DNA of 52,495 nucleotides. It comes from a bacterium (lineage in GTDB: Bacteria > Auribacterota > Auribacteria > Auribacterales > Auribacteraceae). Of the stretch, positions 35,071 to 45,400 are shown one piece after another. The stretch's first letter is position 1. Each line of letters begins with the position of its first letter. The position numbers and the translations under genes were made by a program. The notes below the pieces were generated by a model. It ran no database searches, was not told the origin of the DNA, and saw only the letters and a list, made by a program, of their open reading frames with translations. The stretch is taken from NCBI GenBank assembly GCA_024233545.1, contig JACKPL010000017.1:1-52495 (forward strand). Direction: 5' to 3'.

Positions 35071-36084
35071 ATGGAATCAGTAGAAGTAAACACAAAATCA
35101 TACGCAAGTTTATTACAATCTTTAAAAACACAAATCACCCAAGCTAGAATACGTGCGCATCTATCCGTTAACAAGGAAATGATAAGCCTATATTGGAATA
35201 TTGGCAATCAGATATTAGAACGCCAAAAAGAAGAAGGTTGGGGTAGTAAAGTAATTGAGAATATATCTAAAGATTTAAGAGCAGAGTTCCCTGAAATGAA
35301 GGGTTTGTCAGCGCAAAATCTAAAATATATGCGGAAGTTTGCGGAAACTTATACTAAAAATGAAATTAGTCAACAGGCTGTTGACCAAATTCCTTGGGGT
35401 CATAATGTAAAAATATTTTATGATATAGAAAGCCAAGAAGCAAGGTTTTGGTATATCCAAAAAACAATAGAAAATGGTTGGTCTCGTAATGTATTAAATA
35501 TGCAGATCAAGACTAACTTATATGCAAGAGACGGCAAAAGTATAAATAACTTCTCAAGCACATTACCAGCATCTCAGTCTGATTTAGCAAAGGAGATTAT
35601 TAAAGATCCCTATAATCTCGAATTTCTTGATATTCAAGGAAAATTCCATGAACGTGAGTTGGAAGAGAAACTAATAGATCATATTAGAAAGTTCTTGCTG
35701 GAGCTTGGACAGGGCTTTGCCTTTATAGGTAATCAATATCATCTGACATTAGATGATGAAGATTATTATTTAGACATGCTGATGTATCATGTCAAGCTCA
35801 AATGTTACGTAGTTATTGAGCTAAAAACAGGAAAGTTTAAGCCTGAATACGCTGGAAAGATGAACTTCTATCTTAATTTAATAGATAAACAGATTAAGGA
35901 TAAGTCTGATAACCCAACTATTGGTCTTATATTGTGTGAAGACAAAAAAAATATAACTGTTGAATATGCAATTGAGGGAATTAACAAACCTATGGGAGTG
36001 TCGCAGTTTAAACTAACCGAAAAACTCCCTGATAATTTAAAAGAATTTCTCCCTAGCCCAGAAGAAATAACAAAAATTAAATAA
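35071..36084 (+). CDS. DUF1016 / YhcG-like PD-(D/E)xK nuclease
   Basis: The 337-residue protein has the YhcG N-terminal domain (ISLYWNIGNQILERQKEEGW, then LSAQNLKYMRKFAETY) and a C-terminal nuclease: DYYLDMLMYHVKLKCYVVIE followed by LKTGKFKPEYAGKMNFYLN. Asp, Glu and Lys of the PD-(D/E)xK core are present. Family members are widespread and linked to restriction-like or mobile functions, none firmly settled. Position inside the tra operon suggests a mobile insertion or a plasmid-linked defence gene. Confidence 0.85.
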   Translation: MESVEVNTKSYASLLQSLKTQITQARIRAHLSVNKEMISLYWNIGNQILERQKEEGWGSKVIENISKDLRAEFPEMKGLSAQNLKYMRKFAETYTKNEISQQAVDQIPWGHNVKIFYDIESQEARFWYIQKTIENGWSRNVLNMQIKTNLYARDGKSINNFSSTLPASQSDLAKEIIKDPYNLEFLDIQGKFHERELEEKLIDHIRKFLLELGQGFAFIGNQYHLTLDDEDYYLDMLMYHVKLKCYVVIELKTGKFKPEYAGKMNFYLNLIDKQIKDKSDNPTIGLILCEDKKNITVEYAIEGINKPMGVSQFKLTEKLPDNLKEFLPSPEEITKIK

Positions 36085-36097
36085 GCAAGAAAACATC

Positions 36098-37840
36098 ATG
36101 TCATCAGCAAGTAACAGCAATTTCACAAGAGGAGCGCAATTATGGGCGCATAATATGCGGATGATTATGCAAGGTGTAAAGAACATATGTTTCTTTGGTC
36201 TTGCTTGCATATTTGGATTAATCGCATTTCGTCTTAGTCAGCATACGACCTTTCAAACAATCTATTATTTTATTATTAACTGTTATGTTGATTTAAAATT
36301 AAGTATAGGTGCGTTTTTCTATGGCAAACACCAGATAGTGATAGATTTCTATTCGATCAGTAAAGGACATTTTGTCCATATGAGAGCCGAAGAATATAAT
36401 TATTTGTTCTGGAAAGTAATGCCTTACGGAGCAAGGATTAACCAAGTATTATTATGGATTAAGCAAGATGCTTTTTTTGAGGTGGTTGCTAGTTTTGCAG
36501 TAGGATGCTTTCTTGCATTAATATTATTTATTTATAGGGGTGGTGGTATTCTGGGAATAAAAAAACTACGTGGTAGTGATTTAGTTACGCCAAAACAACT
36601 TGCAAAAATCCTAAGACGAGCAAAAGAAGCTTCAAAGATTATCATTAGCGGTCTACCACTAGTTAAAGATTCAGAAACCCAACATCTATTACTAACCGGC
36701 ACAACAGGTGCAGGAAAGACTAATATGTTAAAGGAGTTGATACCTCAAATTAGGAATAGTGGCGATCGAGCAATTATTTTTGATGTTACCGGTGAATTCG
36801 TAGACCGCTTCTACAATCCTGAAACTGATTTAATCCTTAATCCACTTGTTGAAAATAGCGTCAGTTGGTTACCTTGGAATGATTGCCATACTGATGAGGA
36901 ATACAACAACTTAGCCGCTGCCTTTGTTGACGGAGAATCAATTAAGACAGACCGCTATTGGGAAGATGCCGCAAGAACCGTATTAGTAGAAGCTTTAAAA
37001 AAACAGGAATCAACTAAATCAATTGAATCAATGCTCCATGTGATTAATAGAGCAGACTTAAAAGACTTTTGTAAATATTTTTCAGATACGGATGCGGCAG
37101 GTTATGTCTCTAGAGAAGCAGAAAAAGGAACGGCTTCTGTTAGATCCACCTTAGCTAGCAAAGTAAAAGAATTGAAATATTTAAAAGACAAAGGAGATTT
37201 CTCAATTAAAGACTGGATTAATGGAGAAAACAGGAAAGGTTGGTTATTCGTCTCGATTAAACCTAATGATCTAGATACTTTAAGACCCTTGCTATCGGCA
37301 TGGGCAAATATTGCAATTAAAGGTATGCTGGATCGTCCTCATTCAGGAGAGAATGAAAAAATGTGGTTTGTCATGGATGAACTACCAGCTATGCAAAAAA
37401 TACCTTCACTTGCCATGGTTTTGGCGCAAGGTCGAAAATATGGAGCTTGTATGGTAGCAGGAATTCAGAACATCGCCCAGTTGGAGCGGATATATGGACC
37501 TGCTAGTTCGCAAGAATTGCTAGATTTATTTCGGACAAAGTTTTTCTTTGCAGTCGGTGACAATACTATAGCCGAATACGCCTCAAAATCACTTGGCGAA
37601 ATAGAAATAGACGAAACCAAAGAAAGCTTATCGTATGGGTCTAATACTATACGTGATGGGGTTAATATCAATTCCTCAATAAGGATGAAAAGACTAGTGC
37701 TACCTGATGAAATAAAAAACCTAGAGCCAAATAGCTGTTTTGTAAAACTTTGTGGCAACTATCCGATTACCAAGCTTAAGGTGGCACTACAGGCTAGAAC
37801 TACCCAAGAAATAACAACAAAAAAGATAACTATTGACTAA
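36098..37840 (+). CDS. traD: Type IV coupling protein TraD
   Basis: The 580-residue protein has two N-terminal membrane segments (about 23-43 and 130-150) and the coupling-protein ATPase: Walker A LLTGTTGAGKTNM at about 197-209 and Walker B MWFVMDELPAM near 423-433. The order VAGIQNIAQLERIYG after it is typical of F TraD/TrwB. It links the relaxosome to the channel. It is shorter than F TraD (717). Confidence 0.9.
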   Translation: MSSASNSNFTRGAQLWAHNMRMIMQGVKNICFFGLACIFGLIAFRLSQHTTFQTIYYFIINCYVDLKLSIGAFFYGKHQIVIDFYSISKGHFVHMRAEEYNYLFWKVMPYGARINQVLLWIKQDAFFEVVASFAVGCFLALILFIYRGGGILGIKKLRGSDLVTPKQLAKILRRAKEASKIIISGLPLVKDSETQHLLLTGTTGAGKTNMLKELIPQIRNSGDRAIIFDVTGEFVDRFYNPETDLILNPLVENSVSWLPWNDCHTDEEYNNLAAAFVDGESIKTDRYWEDAARTVLVEALKKQESTKSIESMLHVINRADLKDFCKYFSDTDAAGYVSREAEKGTASVRSTLASKVKELKYLKDKGDFSIKDWINGENRKGWLFVSIKPNDLDTLRPLLSAWANIAIKGMLDRPHSGENEKMWFVMDELPAMQKIPSLAMVLAQGRKYGACMVAGIQNIAQLERIYGPASSQELLDLFRTKFFFAVGDNTIAEYASKSLGEIEIDETKESLSYGSNTIRDGVNINSSIRMKRLVLPDEIKNLEPNSCFVKLCGNYPITKLKVALQARTTQEITTKKITID

Positions 37841-37927
37841 AAAGAGTCAATTCCAACTCTTCCATTTGCCAATAATATTAATAACGGAAGGCTTTATCAA
37901 AAATAGTTAATTAATGAGGAAAACAAT

Positions 37928-38518
37928 ATGACTACAAAAGACGATATCGATAATTTAAAAACTGAAGCCAAAATACTTGCTGAAGCAATAGAAATTGAAA
38001 CTAATAGCTTTTCTGAGAGTATGAAGCAACATAAGTCAACTATGGAGCAGGAATTATATAAGTTAAAAGAGTATAATGTTATGTTGCAAACTGTACCTAA
38101 AAAGCTTGATAGTCAGATTCAGGAACTAATCCCTAAAATTGCTATGGAACTAGACACTATTAACAGCAAAAAAATAGATGATATTAAAAAGCATTATGCC
38201 GTCCAAACACAAGAGCAAATGAACTCACTTAAGGAGGCTCAGCAGAAAATATATCAATTGACAGAAAATATTAAAAAGATAGATAGAAGAAGAATATTAA
38301 ACTTTTTCCTAGGTATCGTTATCTCTTCTGGGATTGCAGTGGGAGGCGCAACTTATGCCGCATCCTATATGATGCAGACATTTCCAACAAGGGTTGTTAT
38401 CAATACACCGGAAAACATCATATTATACGACAGCGATGTATCGCTATGGGGTACTGATAATGTTAAGGTATTACAGGGATTAAGGAAAAATGACAAGAAG
38501 AACCCCAGAAAGTTTTAG
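37928..38518 (+). CDS. Coiled-coil membrane protein downstream of traD
   Basis: The 196-residue protein is a long coiled coil (residues about 5-115) followed by one membrane helix (FFLGIVISSGIAVGGATYAA, about 124-143) and a short basic C-terminus. AGGAAAA precedes the ATG. Small coiled-coil plus membrane proteins next to relaxases (MobB/MbeB-like) may link relaxase to membrane. Whether this one does is unknown. Confidence 0.55.
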   Translation: MTTKDDIDNLKTEAKILAEAIEIETNSFSESMKQHKSTMEQELYKLKEYNVMLQTVPKKLDSQIQELIPKIAMELDTINSKKIDDIKKHYAVQTQEQMNSLKEAQQKIYQLTENIKKIDRRRILNFFLGIVISSGIAVGGATYAASYMMQTFPTRVVINTPENIILYDSDVSLWGTDNVKVLQGLRKNDKKNPRKF

Positions 38519-38529
38519 CAGTTAAAAAA

Positions 38530-38559
38530 CTGGCATAAATAAACTATGGGTGATATAAT
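38530..38559 (+). promoter_or_regulatory. Promoter of the Rpn-like gene
   Basis: CTGGCA at 38530-38535 and TATAAT at 38554-38559 with an 18-base spacer lie just upstream of the nuclease gene. The -10 is a perfect consensus, the -35 matches four of six. Confidence 0.45.
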
Positions 38560-38586
38560 AACGTACTAATTAATGTATTTTTGATT

Positions 38587-39456
38587 ATGGCATCACAGAA
38601 GTTTCTTGACCCTAAGAGCGATATAGTATTTAAAAAAGTTTTCGGCTCAAACCCGGAGCTAGTTAAAAGCTTTCTTAATTCAGTAATGCCTTTGCCAGAA
38701 GAAGGACTAATTGAAACCATAGAATATTTAACACCGGAACAGTCGCCTCGTATCCCTTCAATGAAGAATACCATTGTGGATGTAAAATGTACTGATCAGA
38801 AGGGGAGAATATTTATCGTTGAAATGCAGATGCAATGGACTGAAAGCTTTAGTAAAAGGTTGTTATTTGGAGCATCCAAGGCTTATGTACAGCAGATGCA
38901 GAAAGCTGAAGACTATCATAGTCTTTGTCCGGTATACGGTCTTGGTATAATTAATGATACATTTGACAGAAATTCAGAAGATTGGTTTCACCATTACAGA
39001 CAGGTTAACGTTCAGAAACCAGAAAGGGTACTGGAAGGACTGGAATTAATATTTATAGAATTACCTAAATTTAAACCTCAAAGTTGGGAACAGAAACGTA
39101 TAGGAGTATTATGGCTAAGGTTCTTGAAAGAGTTTAAAGGTGAGCAACTGGAAGTACCTGCGGAGTTCAGAAGTGTTCCGGAAATATCAAAGGCGGTTGA
39201 ACTAACACAGGAATCAAGTTATACCCCACTTGAACTTGAAGCTTACGACCAATACCTTGATGCTCTCCGTACCGTAAAAACAATTGAGGTAGACTCCTTT
39301 ATTGCCGGAAAAGCTGAAGGAAAAGCTGAAGGAAAAGCTGAGGGTATCCAAGAAATCGCCTTGAATTTGCTACGTCAGAATCTATCTCTTGACGTAATTT
39401 CTTCTGCTACCGGTCTTTCTCATGATGAACTAAGCAAGCTTAAAGCTAAGCTATAA
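38587..39456 (+). CDS. Rpn-family PD-(D/E)xK nuclease (transposase-like)
   Basis: The 289-residue protein matches the Rpn/PDDEXK_2 family: FLDPKSDIVFKKVFGSNPEL at the start, then NTIVDVKCTDQKGRIFIVEM with the catalytic Asp and Glu, and a Gln-Met-Gln block. Rpn proteins promote recombination by cutting DNA. The C-terminus has a KAEG tandem repeat (39307-39342), common to this family, and a short helix. Start at the ATG of 38587. Its 3' end overlaps the convergent relaxase gene by six bases. Confidence 0.85.
   Translation: MASQKFLDPKSDIVFKKVFGSNPELVKSFLNSVMPLPEEGLIETIEYLTPEQSPRIPSMKNTIVDVKCTDQKGRIFIVEMQMQWTESFSKRLLFGASKAYVQQMQKAEDYHSLCPVYGLGIINDTFDRNSEDWFHHYRQVNVQKPERVLEGLELIFIELPKFKPQSWEQKRIGVLWLRFLKEFKGEQLEVPAEFRSVPEISKAVELTQESSYTPLELEAYDQYLDALRTVKTIEVDSFIAGKAEGKAEGKAEGIQEIALNLLRQNLSLDVISSATGLSHDELSKLKAKL
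39307..39342 (+). repeat. 12-base tandem repeat encoding KAEG
   Basis: Three consecutive copies of the unit GGAAAAGCTGAA (the third with one base changed) encode a Gly-Lys-Ala-Glu repeat within the Rpn-like gene. Copy number could vary without altering the frame. Such linkers are a known feature of the family. Confidence 0.8.
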
Positions 39457-42400
39457 GCTCATCCCACGGTCTCTATCAATCTTGATTTCGTTCTGTTTCT
39501 CTGTTTCCTTCTGTTGTTCTTGAGTAGTTTTTAACTCCATAGCTTTGTGAGCATCACACCTAAATTTAACTTCATGGTATATACTCTTTATTCCACCGCC
39601 TTGCTCATTTATTTCTTTCATTATTTTTTCTTGGCTTACAATGTGATTTTTTGCAGCATAGCCTAAAAGACTAATTGCTTTACTAGTTGAAAAGTTAGAG
39701 TTAATTTTACAGGCATCACTGGTGATGGTAGAGAACTTTAAATTGTCGTTCAGTTTATCTAATGCACGAACAGCAAAACGATGGTTATTTCTTAAACCAA
39801 TATAGGCTTCCTGTTCTTTTGTAACTACATTTAAGAATTCCTTGAAATTACCAACATTAGCACGCTCATCAGCATACTTGTTAAATATAGGTTCAATATG
39901 TTTCTTAGCTGCTTCTCCAAGTATTTTATTTCCGTACTCTTCTCGCTCCTTATATGACATTGATTTAAGTGTTTCCGCTAATTTAGCTTTATCATATTTG
40001 ATTCCTAATTTATCCAGCTCTTTTAATTCAATACTGATAGCTTCCAAATACTTGTCTTTTTCTTTTGTACCCAGATCACGTACCGGCTCTTTGCCCAGTT
40101 TTTCATGACTAGCTTTTAAATCAGTTGTATCTCGGTTAGTGTATTTATTGCCCTTAAAGCCAGATACTTCCGTATTTTCTTCTTTAGCCTTATCGAGTTG
40201 GGTAAGATTTTTGCTAATCACATTATCGATAAGTTTTTCACTGGTTTTTCTAGTAACTTCTTCCTTATGGGCAAGCTCTGCTTTCTTAAGCCCTTCCTGC
40301 CACTCCTTACTGCTGATAAGATTGTAAGCGTTATCTGCTATTATTTTGCGATCGCTATCACTCATGGCTTTTTCAGATCCCTTGTAGCTCAAACTATGAC
40401 CCTTGATGATTCCGGCTAAATCCTGACTTAACTTATCCTGATGTACTTTATTTAACGATTCTATTCCTGACTGTTTTTGATGCAACCATACAAAATCTTG
40501 CATTAATTCATCATGAAGCTTGGCTTTAGAAGGATTTAGCTCAGCAAACTCCTTGCTGTTGGAGTTAGTCTCTCTACCAGCATCAAAATTATTGTTATTC
40601 CTGCTATTTCTACTACTTTCGTAAAGCTCTAGAATAACACTGGCAAGTTCAGGCATGTTTTTAACCGGTTTCTCAAGCATCTCCTTTATTTCTAAAACTT
40701 CTTTAGTATTACTATTTCCTTGCATGAAGGAAACTACAGAAGTAGTCAGCATTTCCCTATAGAGAGTATCCTTCAAGTCCAGATAATCATGCCCTAGGTC
40801 AAGTTTTCCTCTTTTTACGCCGTAATTAACATAATCGCCGAATTCCTTATCGCAAAGCACCGCTCTTATCTGATTTGCAAGTTCCTTATCGAGCCTGTTT
40901 TCATTTTCCGGTACTTTAGCATTGCTAATGGCCGCAGATAAATCTTTTCGTGTTAAATGAGGCGGTAATTCATCGGCTAGATCCCACTTTAGCGGTAGAT
41001 TCAAAGCATGGATATCAACAATACTTGCTGCTCCTCTGAACCCATTTACTTTATCGATTTCTGCAATTATCGCTTTTGCTGCCTTTTCCCCTGCTGCGTC
41101 ATTATCCGGCCAAATGGTTACTTCCCTACCGCCCACCGCTTTCCAGTTTGCTTTGCTTGCTGACGCAGAGCCGCCCATCCACGATATTACCGTATGTTCC
41201 GGAAAGATCTTTGTAGCTACGTCAGCTGCCTTTTCACCTTCAACAATTAAAACCCTTTGCAGCGGTGATTGGCCAAGTTTTTCTGCTCCATATATCGGTT
41301 TATAACCGTTATCGCTAAAACCTTTCAGCCACCATCTGTCAATATTTTGTTTGGTGTTATGGCAATAACTGACAGGTAATGTCTGTTTCTTGCCCTTTTC
41401 ATCTAAAACCCGAACAACATAGCCAAGTAGTTTTCCATCCGTGTTTTTGTATTCATAGGTAGCTCCAAGACGCCAATTGTTCTTTTTTAAAGTGTATGAT
41501 AAATCTTTTTCTGGATTAAATGCTAGAGCATTTTCCGGTATTTTATCCAAAACACGCCATGTCTCTTCTTTCTGCAACGCTTCAGTTTTAGCTTCTTTAA
41601 GAGCGGTTAAAGCAGGATTTTTAAACGAAGAGAGACCGGCTGATGCCTTCGGACCAATTCCCGCATGACCTGCTATTATTTCAAACGCCCCTTTGGTATC
41701 AACTCCTGCTGCTTCCTTAACAAGTGCAAAGATGTCCCCTTTTGATCCATCAGAAAAGCGATACCACCGGCCGTCTTTTAAATTGATGTTCAGACTACCG
41801 CAGAATAACTGGTTGCCTTTTTTCTCCATCTTGCCGTCAGGATTTAAAACCTGACCGTATTGCCTAAAAATGCTTTCTATCAAATACGGATTAATAGCCC
41901 TCTTGACCTCTTCAAAATCGAGCCTTGCTTCTTTAGCAGTGTCCTGTTTTTTATTAGGCTTATTATTATTGACAGCGGTAGGATTGATATCAGTTTCTTC
42001 CTTCTTCAGTTTTTCTGCACTTTCTACTACTACTTTTACTTCCTGTGCTTTAGCTGCCTTGTTTTCTTCTATACTTAGGTGTGCTGTATGCTTCAATCCC
42101 TTATCTGTCTCTAACGGCTTAGAAACAGATAATTCTTCACTGGAGCTTTTATCAACATTTGCAACAACAATATTTTCTGCTTGTACCTCAGGTGCTTTTA
42201 TTAACGGGTTTGCTTCTATCGGTACTTGTTCTTCTTTGGATTTCTGCTTTGTTTGAGTAGCTCCTGCTGCATCCTTAGTTACATATCCTCTTTTTAGGTC
42301 TGGTTGTTCTGTTATTTCTTCAGCAATGATAATATCACTTACCGCTGTTTCTAATTCCTTATTCCCCTCTAGTTTATTAAGTGCTGATAGTTCTTCATTA

Positions 42401-45400
42401 GCCCCTTTATCAGCATTTGCAACAATGCTACTTTCCTTTTTAATGGACTGATTTGCCATAACAGCTTCAAACAATTCAGATTTCTGCAAATCTCGCCAAT
42501 CAATATTATTGCCTTTAGATTTTTGTAATTTGTTTTCTACTTCCTTTAAAAACTCATTATCAATATCTGCCGGCAATAAAGACCTTAAATGTTCAATCTC
42601 CTCAGTCAATGCAACTAACTTATCAGTAAAACCTGCTTCCTCCATAGCCGCTTTATATTGCTCTACCATTTCTCCGCTCCTGTTAAATCCATTTAAATAT
42701 CTCTCCAGATTTTTACATAGAGCAATAGCACCCTTTCTATCGTTAGTTAAACCAAACAGTTTACCAATCCCATAACCTTTAAGCTCACCCAAGATAGCCG
42801 GATTTCCCACAACCATTTTTGTCGCTTGCTCCTCTCCATGCTCTTCTACCAAACCCTCATATAATTTTAAACTTCTTGCTCCAGCGTTTTCTTCTCCCTC
42901 TTTAGAGCGATAAATACGATTTAAATATTCCGGTGTCAGGATTTGGCGGTAATGTTCTTCTTTCTCTGTAGCATCAATTAACTCCTGCCTATGGTCTTCA
43001 AGCCCACGTACTTCCTCTATCTTTTCTTCAATAGCAACGCTTGTCTCTGCAATATGTAGATTGACCTGAGCGTAGCTATTACGTACATATCCACTCATAC
43101 CACCGGCTACAGCTTGTACTAATTGTTTAAAAACATCCTGATCGTGTAATATTGTTGCTTTCTGATTTACTATTACTTTATCAATCTCAGAAGTTTTAAG
43201 CATCTGGCTTGCGTGTTTTTCAACAGTCGCATAATTCATATTAAGCTGCAGGAGACGATCTTTGAATTTTGCATAAGAAGCTATTTTGCAGTTCGTATTG
43301 AATTCTTCAAAAGATAAATGTTCATAATCAGATTTTACCAAACCGGCTAGCGTGCCATTTTCCGCAAATCCTGATACAATCAGACTGGCAGCGTGCGCCC
43401 TTTCTTTTCTTGCTTCCTTAAATTCTTCCCATAATTCTTTGTTCTCCCACATTTGCGGTTTATTGCCGGTCTTGCGTTGTTCTATTGACTGCCAAGATGT
43501 AATCTTGCGGATAGTTGTAATGGTTTCCTCACACTTATCCAGATAATCTTTGATATACTTGTCTTCTTCAAGTAACCCCATAGTGCGATAATCACTTGCA
43601 AAACTCGTATTAGTCCGCTTTGATACCATTTTTGCTAAACCGCCTTTCAAAATGGTTTCTTCTTCCGGACTATCTAAATCAAACCTGTTTCTTGCTTTAC
43701 TTGCCGTGCTATCGAGACTTTCATAAAATGCATCATATAGAACCTCTTTGCTGACTATGACTGTCATTTCTTTCTTGTGGCGGGTTAACATCACGTTTGT
43801 TACTTCATAGCCTGAATTCTTTTCAAGACGAGGTATAGTATCTTCAATTGTTGCGCCCTGTATCTTATGGGACGTTACCGCATAGCCGTAATCAATAGAA
43901 ATCCCATCATGAAAATATTTACCGGTAAATCTGTTGTTATAAACTTCGTTTAAATCTAATCTTACTTTCTCCTTTTTTCCATTTGCCCTATGTACTAGAA
44001 TATCAATCTTACTTAGCCCATCTTTATTTGGTTTGGATATTTTTAATATCGTTCCGACTTCACCGTTAAATATTCCGCCCCTGCCAAGACTATTAGCATT
44101 CCTTGTAAATACTATCTGCTCCCCTTGACACAGATTTAAATAGTACTTCTCTTTTTTACCGTCCTTGATAGTTGAACCAACAAGCACCCTTTGCTCTATG
44201 CCTTTTAATATACCGGCTTCTTTTAGCTCTTCTCTTACTTGATTATTGAGTATTTCTCTCGTTTTGTTTTCAAATACCGTGATTGCTTTTGATCGAATGG
44301 ATACTAAATCATCTCTCTCTATAGCCCGTGCCTTTTCAATATATGAATTAACAAAACTGCGCACTGCTATACTGTTAGCTTCGGACTCATTCTCAGCTAC
44401 TTTAATAACTCCTTCCTCCCAATAGATATCAAGAGCTTCTCTTATCCGATACTGATTTAGTAACTTGGTAGCCTGTTGATGATTGACATTTTGTTGACGA
44501 CGGGATTGGTTCAATACTTCAGAACCGCATATTGATACGGTTTTCTCAAGTCCCCCTGCCCAACCGACAGGAGATAACTGGTTTCGATCTCCTACAAACA
44601 GAATTTTAGCTCCCCCAAGCCTTGCCTCAGATACCAGATAATCCATATTTGCAAGCTCTACCATGGAAGCTTCATCAACAATCATTACATGCTTCTTGGT
44701 TAATGATGGGTCATTATCCTTATACAAATCCTCTTTGTAATAATCCCCTCGTAGGACTAGATCAAATTCCTTCCCCTGTGCCGTTAACCACTCCTTACGC
44801 CATAAACTGGCATTCTTGCATTTTATTCCGGTAGCTTTTGCCAGTTCCAAGCTTGCACTACTACTTGGCGCAGCACCAATTACCGTGTATCCGGCTTTTT
44901 TATACTGACGTACTATCTCTTGCATTGCAGTTGTCTTACCTGCTCCCGGTATTCCTTCCAGTACTGAAATATCAGAACCATTCAGCACATTTATTACCGC
45001 CTTTCTCTGCTCTGCTGTTAAAACTACAGGTTGTTTTGGTTTCTCAAGATCAAGACCTGTGTTCTTATTAACAAAGTCAATCGCATCACTCTTAATATCT
45101 CTTACTTTCGCCCCAATCTTTTCAGAAAAAGATAGGTGATCAAGATCGCTATCAACAACCCCTAAAGCATGATTATTTCTCTCATGCATCAATTTCACAT
45201 TCTCAGTAAATCGTTCTTCAAGTTCCAGTCTTTTTGTAGTCGTATATAATGCTCTTCCTTTTAAATCTACTTCTGTTACTTGTGATATTTCAGGGCAAAC
45301 TAGTATCTTCTCATATAATGAAATGAATGTAGACGATAGCTCTTTTTGTATCGATTCAATATCCGTCTGTTTTGTAAAATCTACCCCTGCATATAGTCGT

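Noticed and set aside
37842..37861. AAGAGT/ACTCTT hairpin after traD as terminator
   Set aside because: Only six pairs and no T-run follows.
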